Shown piece by piece: positions 32,760-38,359 of a stretch of 38,359 nt of DNA (positions within the stretch are counted from its first letter, which is position 1; the number at the start of each line of letters is the position of its first letter). The translations under genes were made by a program, and so were the position numbers. The stretch is taken from assembly GCA_020696345.1 (NCBI GenBank), contig JAEHCK010000032.1, positions 1-38,359 of the forward strand, in the 5' to 3' direction. A model generated the notes under the pieces. That model was not told the DNA's origin and did not search any database. It saw only the letters and a program-made list of their open reading frames with translations. The stretch comes from Thermoplasmata archaeon (GTDB lineage Archaea > Thermoplasmatota > Penumbrarchaeia > JAEHCK01).

Positions 32760-34139
32760 ATGTATAGTATCAAATTTCTAATCGAAAAAGAAGAATATGA
32801 TGATTCAATTAGATTTCTGATAGAAAAAATCGGATCAATTGAATATGAAACAGTAAATAAAAAAAAAGGAAAAATCGTTAAAATAAATGCAGAAACCTTT
32901 GAAAATTCTGAAAAGATAAAAGATATTTTGAAAGATTTAGCCAAAAAAATATCCAAACCACAAACAATCTTAGAATCAACCAAAGATATTATGCCAGTGA
33001 TAAAAAAGATTCAAGAAGAAAACGAGAGCATTAAGCCATTTAAAAATTTGACTATCTTAATCAACACTCATTTGAAAGAAGATACTGGTGTACTCATATT
33101 TATGCTTCAAGATCTAGGTGCAAAAGTTGTAGTTATACCTGTACCGTATAGTAGAGATCCAAATGTTTTTAAAATTTTAAACGATGCAAAAATTCCAATA
33201 TATACGAAAGTCGAAAATAGCAAATTAATATCTATGAATATGAATGAAATGAACGATTATATAGATAAAGCCTTCCAAGAAAATAAAATAAATATAATTC
33301 TCGAAGATGGTGCTTGGATATCTAAATTCATTGTTGAAAAAAATATTGATACAAAAGAAATAATTGGCTCAATTGAACAAACAAAGGCCGGAGTTACGAT
33401 AGCAAAAGAGAATCTGAACGAAAAGATCAATTATCCAATATTAACCGTAGGAGATGCACCTTTAAAGGAAACATCAGAAAGTGAAACTGCTACACCTGAA
33501 GCAGTTGTAAGAAATATTATTCAATCCTTAAATTGTAGTTTAATGGGGAAAATAGTTTCAATAGTAGGATTTGGTCATGTTGGCAAAGGAATTGCACAAA
33601 TTGCAAGAAATTTCGGTGCTAGAATTAGAATAGTTGAGAAAAATCCAACTATGGTTCTATCGGCTATTAATAATGGATTTGATGTTATTACACTTAAAGA
33701 AGCAATAAGAAAATCAGATATTTTAATCACAGCAACAGGACGACCACAAGATAATCCTGTACCTTTTAATGTTTTAAGAGATGCAAAAGATAATATAATA
33801 TTAGTAAACGCGGGAAGCAAGCGAGAAATGGATATTGATGGATTAGAAAAAAATTCAGTCAAAAAAGAATATTTATTACGAGAAGGTATTACACGCTATT
33901 ATATAAAAAATAGAAAAAATAAACTAAAATCTTTGCTTTTAATTGCAGAAGGTTATCCAATTAATTTAGCTTTAGGTGAAGGATCACCTAGTGATTCTAT
34001 TGATATAACACTTGGATTAATGGCTGAAGGTGCAATTTATTTATCGAAGAACAAAAAGAAAATTAAATCGGGTGTGATATCACTTCCATTGGAAGTATCA
34101 AATATAATAACACAATATAAATTGGATTCTATTAGTTAA
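32760..34139 (+). CDS. Adenosylhomocysteinase-like NAD-binding protein lacking SAHH catalytic residues
   Basis: 459 residues. Residues 1-90 are a Lys-rich alpha/beta extension of unknown fold. From ~95 the protein follows S-adenosylhomocysteine hydrolase: HLKEDTGVLIFMLQDLGAKV, LEDGAWI, GSIEQTKAGV, the NAD-binding GFGHVGKGIAQIARNFGARI (Rossmann GxGxxG at 270-275), VITLKEAIRKSDILITATG and NAGSKREMDIDGL. The stretch that should carry the catalytic Lys and Asp (KFDNLYG type) reads APLKETSESETATPEA, and the C-terminal Lys/Tyr tail that completes the neighbouring subunit's NAD site is missing. So it is probably not a true hydrolase; a sensor or a new nucleoside reaction is inferred. Convergent with the peptidase gene, 15 nt between stops. 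Confidence 0.75.
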   Translation: MYSIKFLIEKEEYDDSIRFLIEKIGSIEYETVNKKKGKIVKINAETFENSEKIKDILKDLAKKISKPQTILESTKDIMPVIKKIQEENESIKPFKNLTILINTHLKEDTGVLIFMLQDLGAKVVVIPVPYSRDPNVFKILNDAKIPIYTKVENSKLISMNMNEMNDYIDKAFQENKINIILEDGAWISKFIVEKNIDTKEIIGSIEQTKAGVTIAKENLNEKINYPILTVGDAPLKETSESETATPEAVVRNIIQSLNCSLMGKIVSIVGFGHVGKGIAQIARNFGARIRIVEKNPTMVLSAINNGFDVITLKEAIRKSDILITATGRPQDNPVPFNVLRDAKDNIILVNAGSKREMDIDGLEKNSVKKEYLLREGITRYYIKNRKNKLKSLLLIAEGYPINLALGEGSPSDSIDITLGLMAEGAIYLSKNKKKIKSGVISLPLEVSNIITQYKLDSIS

Positions 34140-34154
34140 ATTATGAAATGATTG

Positions 34155-35702
34155 TCATCTTTTTTCTTTAAATTGGTTAAATGCAATACTTTGTATTGTT
34201 GCAGCATATGAAGGTCTGTTATTGATATCTCCTTTCTTAAAAGATTTATAAAAGCAATAAAGGATTTTTCTAGGATCATATTCTTGGCAAATAATACCCT
34301 CCTGCAATTTATTAATAATTGTTCTTTCTTCATTATAATTAAGCTTAAAAACCATTTTCTCATTAATACATTCTTCAACTACTTTTGGTCCTAAACCAGT
34401 TTTAAATAAAGATTTTGCAATTATTATACCAACGGATTTTCCACATTGAAGACAAATATTATGATTTTCTACCCTTTCTTTTATATCAGGAAAAGCATCT
34501 GTCAACCTATTTGAAAATTTATGAAGAATTTCCGTGCTTCTATTTGACCAATTTTCTAATATTTTTTCTATTTTATTTTTAAGATGTTTTCGTTTTGATT
34601 GATAAACTGAAATATAGTAAAGTGTAGCGTAACATCTAATAATGTGTTGGTAAAGGTCAGACTCTAAATTGTCAATATATAATGTTTTATGATCTGGTTC
34701 AGCTAATTTAAAAATAAATCGATGATATAGATTAAATGCTTCATCTATAAAAGCTTCAATAGACATTTCACCACTAATATTATAAGCAATAATATCTGCA
34801 AAAATTTCTTCGATTTGAGTCATCCCTAATTTAAGAATATTACATGTTTTGCATTCTTCATCAGGATATTCAAATTCTTGAGCAATCGAAGGGGCTAAAC
34901 CACGAAGAATATCGTTAAATCGTCGTGGTAATTCCATTCTAAGAGAATATGGTAAATCTGATGGATTCAAATAATAAGGTGGGACATCTTTACTAACCTT
35001 ATGATATTGTCTAAGAGGTACGTGCCCTATCTCATGTGCAAAAAGTATGCATGCCCCGATAAAATATTTCTGGTGATCTGGCATTAGGATGTGAAATATG
35101 TCTCCTCTTCGAAAAAATGCAATACCTGCACCTATTCTTTTCATACTTAATTCAATCTCTATTTCTTTTAATTGAAGTGCAGGCATAAAAGTTACAAAAC
35201 CATCCCAATTCCATCCATGTAATTGAACACATTCCGAATATTTTTCAACACATTTATCTGCTGCCAAATAAAATAATTCGTTTCCAATTGTCCTTTCAGG
35301 ACTTCTAGGTAAACCAAAAGAAAGGTGGGGGATTTCCATAGAAACTGTCCGCTGAAAAAAAGAAACCTTCAAAAAACTAACCCAATCTATTAGACCCATA
35401 ACACGGTCATGTAATTCTCTATATCTTTCAATATCAATTTTTTTGGGTGATGATAATTCTTTTCTATCAAGATTAAACCATTTAAAACTTTTATTTATAT
35501 TATTAATTTCTTTATCAACAATATCGAATATTGTTATCTTATCCGTTTGAATCTTTTTTATTGGAATGACATGTTTATATTCTTCATGAAGAAAACACCA
35601 TCGATTCTTTAACATTTTGTATTCATCACTGATTCCGCAATATTTCATCCAAAGTACATTAACTGGAGAGTTAAGTTCCTGATTTTCAGTCAATTCCCTC
35701 AC
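34155..35702 (-). CDS. HExxH zinc metallopeptidase (gluzincin-like), family not recognised
   Basis: 515 residues, AT-rich codon use. Zinc site HEIGH (His223, Glu224, His227) in LFAHEIGHVPLRQY, and a likely third ligand in EIFAD (Glu299, Asp303), the ExxxD pattern of gluzincins. Two Cys pairs (CKTC 284-287, CLQC 417-420) may bind another metal. No signal peptide or membrane helix, so it is cytoplasmic. ImmA/IrrE peptidases share an HEIGH core but are much shorter. It overlaps the upstream sensor gene by 17 nt, implying coupled translation. The GTG at 35702 is the longest start; a TTG at 35693, 5 nt past AGGTGA, is an alternative. The target protein is unknown. Confidence 0.7.
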   Translation of the reverse strand: MRELTENQELNSPVNVLWMKYCGISDEYKMLKNRWCFLHEEYKHVIPIKKIQTDKITIFDIVDKEINNINKSFKWFNLDRKELSSPKKIDIERYRELHDRVMGLIDWVSFLKVSFFQRTVSMEIPHLSFGLPRSPERTIGNELFYLAADKCVEKYSECVQLHGWNWDGFVTFMPALQLKEIEIELSMKRIGAGIAFFRRGDIFHILMPDHQKYFIGACILFAHEIGHVPLRQYHKVSKDVPPYYLNPSDLPYSLRMELPRRFNDILRGLAPSIAQEFEYPDEECKTCNILKLGMTQIEEIFADIIAYNISGEMSIEAFIDEAFNLYHRFIFKLAEPDHKTLYIDNLESDLYQHIIRCYATLYYISVYQSKRKHLKNKIEKILENWSNRSTEILHKFSNRLTDAFPDIKERVENHNICLQCGKSVGIIIAKSLFKTGLGPKVVEECINEKMVFKLNYNEERTIINKLQEGIICQEYDPRKILYCFYKSFKKGDINNRPSYAATIQSIAFNQFKEKR

Positions 35703-36654
35703 CTCTATTGGATAAAAAAAGAATTGTACTAGTTGTTATATTCTTTTTGAATTTTTTTCTTAGTTCAAAAACTCTCATTCTAATCTTCGTAAGGTTGTTA
35801 TCAATTATGCCCAAAGCATAATCGGCACCACCTGCACGATTAAAAATTAAATCAAAATTATTATTTAATAAAGGACACCATACGTTTTTCATATTTTTAA
35901 TTTTGTTTTCAATTTCTTTAGGGTCATCTTCCTTTTTTAATTTAATAGCAATTACTCCTGTAACATCATTAGAATCACTCTCTCCAACATCTCCAGAGAT
36001 ACCAAATTTTGGATTATATATTAATGAAAAGTTTGTAGAACTTTCAATAATTCGAGATCCCATTTTTAATCTATACTCAAGAATATTACGAAAAATGTCG
36101 TTATAGGATTTGCCCTCTGTAACTAACAAAATTGTAAAAACAGTTGGATTCCAATATAAAGTTGAATTTTTCAATTTATTTTTAAAAAAATCATCTAAAT
36201 TAATATCTTCAGTTGGTCTAATAAAAGTAAATGCTTTGATAGGATTATCAGAATTTATATTTTGAGATTTAAATGCAAATTTAACAATTTTATTTCCAAT
36301 AATGAGTGATGAACAAACTGAGCCCTCACCTTTAGATTTTATTAATCTCTCATCAATGCCTATTTGAATATTGCATGCACAATCTGATAAAACTCTAGCA
36401 GATTCCCCTATAATTTCTATTACAACATCATAATGACCAAAACAAGTCCCAATATAACTAAGAATTAAACCTTTATATTTTTTTACTATTTTATTAGCGC
36501 TTTTAGTAATTTTTTTAATATCATCCTCGGATAAATTTCTGATAGAAATTAATAAAATAGCATTATGCTGCGATGAAAGACAAATATCCATTGAAGGATT
36601 CGTAGATGCTCGCTTCAAAATATCCCCAGTTATATGGAGATAAACTAATAACAT
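35686..36654 (-). CDS. Protein with two RAM/Lrp-like ligand-binding domains
   Basis: 322 residues with no helix-turn-helix seen. Residues ~30-125 resemble a RAM (Lrp/AsnC effector) fold: NAILLISIRNLSEDDIKK...GTCFGHYDVVIEIIGESARVL. A second such unit covers ~225-315: VTGVIAIKLKKEDDPKEIENKI...GGADYALGIIDNNLTKIRMRV. Between them is a ~90-residue linker domain. RAM domains bind amino acids or similar small ligands in known regulators; here the assignment is by pattern only. It overlaps the metallopeptidase gene, so it probably senses a ligand for, or regulates, that peptidase. The first ATG (36654) has no ribosome site; the ATG at 36591 is possible. Confidence 0.6.
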   Translation of the reverse strand: MLLVYLHITGDILKRASTNPSMDICLSSQHNAILLISIRNLSEDDIKKITKSANKIVKKYKGLILSYIGTCFGHYDVVIEIIGESARVLSDCACNIQIGIDERLIKSKGEGSVCSSLIIGNKIVKFAFKSQNINSDNPIKAFTFIRPTEDINLDDFFKNKLKNSTLYWNPTVFTILLVTEGKSYNDIFRNILEYRLKMGSRIIESSTNFSLIYNPKFGISGDVGESDSNDVTGVIAIKLKKEDDPKEIENKIKNMKNVWCPLLNNNFDLIFNRAGGADYALGIIDNNLTKIRMRVFELRKKFKKNITTSTILFLSNRGEGID

Positions 36655-36798
36655 TTAAACATTTTTGAGAGTTAATATTATTAACAATGATAATCATAGA
36701 TATGGAAAATAGATTTTAATTAACTCAATAATTTTATTAACAATTATATTTAATAAATTAATACAAAATACAAACAAAATCCCAGACCGTGATTAACC
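36655..36798. promoter_or_regulatory. AT-rich divergent promoter region with GTTAAT-ATT-ATTAAC
   Basis: GTTAAT (36671) and ATTAAC (36680-36685) form an inverted repeat ~17 nt before the RAM-protein ATG. The base composition shifts sharply from AT-rich to mixed at about 36785, the right edge of the island. Confidence 0.4.
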
Positions 36799-38217
36799 GT
36801 GACCAAAAACCATCCATCGGGCACGTTGGCCCAAGCACTCGATGTCCAACCCGGTGACACCGTTGCATTTGTAGGCGCCGGCGGTAAGACCGGTTTAATG
36901 TTCAGGCTAGCCGATGGATTATCTGTAGCAGGTTCAAGTGTCGCGTTGACAACTACCACGAAAATTGGCACGGGAGAGCTGCCGGAGAACTATAGATTGG
37001 TTATTGGCTCGGATATCCCAGACCTAATCTCCGGTGCAAATGCAGCTATAAGTTCCGGCTTTCGGCCGTTGCTGTGCTCGGGCATTGATACTGCAACCGG
37101 TAGATTGATCGGGCTAACGACCAATGCCGCCGATCAGGTGGTTAAGGAGGCAAAGGAGTTCGATAATTTATTGATCGAGGCAGACGGTGCAAAACACAAA
37201 CCGTTCAAGATCCCCAAGAGCTATGAACCAGTAGTACCTGAGTGCGTGAACAAACTCTGCATAGTTGTTGGTATCGATGCGTTCGGCCAGGAGATAACCG
37301 AAGAGAACTTTTACAATGTTGCTGGTATGCTGGAACTGGGTGCGGTGGATAAAGAACCTTTAACTCCAAGATTGATGCATGACCTGCTTTTTCACTCGAC
37401 CGGATTTTTAAGATTTAAGACACCGGACCGGCAGGTCTTTTTAATATTGAACAAGTGCGACGATCCGGATAAGATAAAAGATCTACAGGAGATCACTGAT
37501 GAACTGTTCCATAATGATCTGACTCGAATACTCTTGACCTCCACAATGAGCCAACCCACCGTGAAATATGTGCCCGATAATAGTAACCACAAAGTGTCCG
37601 GAATGATCCTGGCTGCAGGAGAATCCACTCGGTTCAACGGAGTTAAACAATTGGCAGATATTGGCGGGCAAACACTGATCGAACTTGTTACTAAACAAGT
37701 CTTGGCCAGCGATCTAGATGAGATCGTGCTGGTGCTGGGTCATGAGAAGGATGAGGTGCTAACCGCATTAAAGGAACACCAGTATAATAAGAGATTAACT
37801 ATTGTAGAAAATAAAGATTACCGTCAAGGTATGAGTACATCGCTTAAGAGCGGTTTGAAAGTGCTTCAAACCCGAGCAGATGCAATCATGTTCATTCTCG
37901 GTGATCAGCCAAGAGTTACAACAGAATTATTAAATAAATTAATTAATGCTTATAAACATTCCAATGCGCAGTTGTGCGTTCCAGTTATGCTTGACATGGA
38001 GCCGAGTTCGATCCAACATTACGGAAATCCGGTCATAATTGGTCGAAAACTGTATAATGAATTATTGCAAATCACAGGCGACATTGGTGCAAGAGACGTT
38101 ATGAAAAAGAACATTTCGTATGCCAAGCTCATTGAGTTGGCTGATGATGAGTCACAATTCCAGATCAATACACAAGAAGATTTAAGAGAGTATTTAATAA
38201 GGTATAAACTGACTTAA
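36799..38217 (+). CDS. YqeC-MocA fusion: molybdenum-hydroxylase maturation, cytidylyltransferase domain
   Basis: 472 residues. Residues 1-~250 are YqeC-like: a P-loop-like FVGAGGKTG (24-32), ALTTTTKIG, LLIEADGAKHKPFK (about 124-137) and LNKCDD. Residues ~266-472 are a MobA/MocA nucleotidyltransferase: SGMILAAGESTRF (267-279), NKDYRQGMSTSLKSGL, ILGDQPRVT (Asp369) and HYGNPVIIG. MocA adds CMP to molybdopterin for hydroxylases; YqeC is linked to selenium-dependent hydroxylases. Fusing the two gives one maturation factor. A GTG start with GTGAT 5 nt upstream. No hydroxylase is in the window; it may lie beyond the right edge. Confidence 0.88.
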   Translation: MTKNHPSGTLAQALDVQPGDTVAFVGAGGKTGLMFRLADGLSVAGSSVALTTTTKIGTGELPENYRLVIGSDIPDLISGANAAISSGFRPLLCSGIDTATGRLIGLTTNAADQVVKEAKEFDNLLIEADGAKHKPFKIPKSYEPVVPECVNKLCIVVGIDAFGQEITEENFYNVAGMLELGAVDKEPLTPRLMHDLLFHSTGFLRFKTPDRQVFLILNKCDDPDKIKDLQEITDELFHNDLTRILLTSTMSQPTVKYVPDNSNHKVSGMILAAGESTRFNGVKQLADIGGQTLIELVTKQVLASDLDEIVLVLGHEKDEVLTALKEHQYNKRLTIVENKDYRQGMSTSLKSGLKVLQTRADAIMFILGDQPRVTTELLNKLINAYKHSNAQLCVPVMLDMEPSSIQHYGNPVIIGRKLYNELLQITGDIGARDVMKKNISYAKLIELADDESQFQINTQEDLREYLIRYKLT

Positions 38218-38286
38218 GCACCAAACTGTGGAAAAGTCGAAGAGTTTTCCAGAGCAAAATGATTTCCTTTAAAAATCATCTAGAGC

Positions 38287-38357
38287 TAAAAATTCTTTTA
38301 TAGGGAATATTATAAAAAATAGAATTTTTACCTCGAGTTAATTTGCTGTGGCAAATT
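38287..38357. repeat. Dispersed double-hairpin element, copy 3
   Basis: TAAAAATTCT (38287-38296) pairs perfectly with AGAATTTTTA (38321-38330); CTCGAG follows, then AATTTGC (38340-38346) pairs with GCAAATT (38351-38357). It lies downstream of the YqeC-MocA gene at the window edge. Confidence 0.75.
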
Positions 38358-38359
38358 AG

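Noticed and set aside
32760..34139. Calling this gene a true adenosylhomocysteinase (ahcY)
   Set aside because: The catalytic Lys/Asp stretch and C-terminal NAD-completing tail are missing, so the name would mislead.
34155..35702. Calling the peptidase ImmA/IrrE family
   Set aside because: Only the HEIGH core fits. The protein is far longer, the third-ligand pattern is ExxxD, and the partner is not an HTH repressor of the ImmR type.

Overview
The window looks like a chromosomal segment of an uncultured archaeon, most probably a heterotrophic member of the Thermoplasmata or a relative. This rests on several features seen together: archaeal-type DUF4143 and DUF234 ATPases, a VapBC pair, TATA boxes just upstream of starts that lack a ribosome site, a split methylmalonyl-CoA mutase, and surface proteins with a single C-terminal membrane anchor. 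The lineage is inferred from gene content and was not tested by phylogeny. No rRNA, tRNA, CRISPR array or phage genes were found.

Layout. 1-6002: a 5'-truncated surface protein, a DUF2085 membrane protein and an anchored lipoprotein. 6687-10117: an acyl-CoA dehydrogenase, then EtfB and a ferredoxin-fused EtfA; the etfBA pair is flanked by a 36-bp inverted repeat. 10118-14341: a repeat-rich stretch holding a TPR protein, a broken etfA 3' fragment and a secreted beta-propeller protein. 14342-19600: a very large transglutaminase/Ig-repeat surface protein and a smaller anchored protein. 19748-22552: a VapBC pair, an archaeal ATPase and a DUF2238-like membrane protein. 22641-28528: a CaiB-type CoA transferase, a DUF4143 ATPase, a UPF0175/DUF3368 toxin-antitoxin pair and the two subunits of a methylmalonyl-CoA-mutase-family enzyme. 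28652-31505: two more ATPases and a remnant of a third. About 32150-36780: a strikingly AT-rich island with a small HTH regulator, an adenosylhomocysteinase-like protein without its catalytic Lys/Asp, a protein with two RAM-like sensor domains, and an overlapping HExxH metallopeptidase. 36799-38217: a YqeC-MocA fusion for molybdenum-hydroxylase maturation.

How the genes fit together. The acyl-CoA dehydrogenase, electron-transfer flavoprotein, CoA transferase and B12-dependent mutase form a scattered acyl-CoA catabolic set (fatty acids, branched amino acids or propionate-type intermediates). The four surface proteins face outward on single anchors, three of them with long Pro/Gln/Thr-rich tails inside. 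The toxin-antitoxin pairs and several ATPase genes each carry a visible palindromic operator.

Most unusual signals. (1) Intergenic DNA is largely built from short-period tandem repeats of 7, 8, 10 or 28 (4x7) bp, several arranged as inverted pairs of arrays. (2) The AT-rich island may be an undescribed sensor-protease/SAHH-like cassette. (3) The mutase has a poly-glycine loop where the family has its conserved His-x-Gln-Thr-Ser-Gly.
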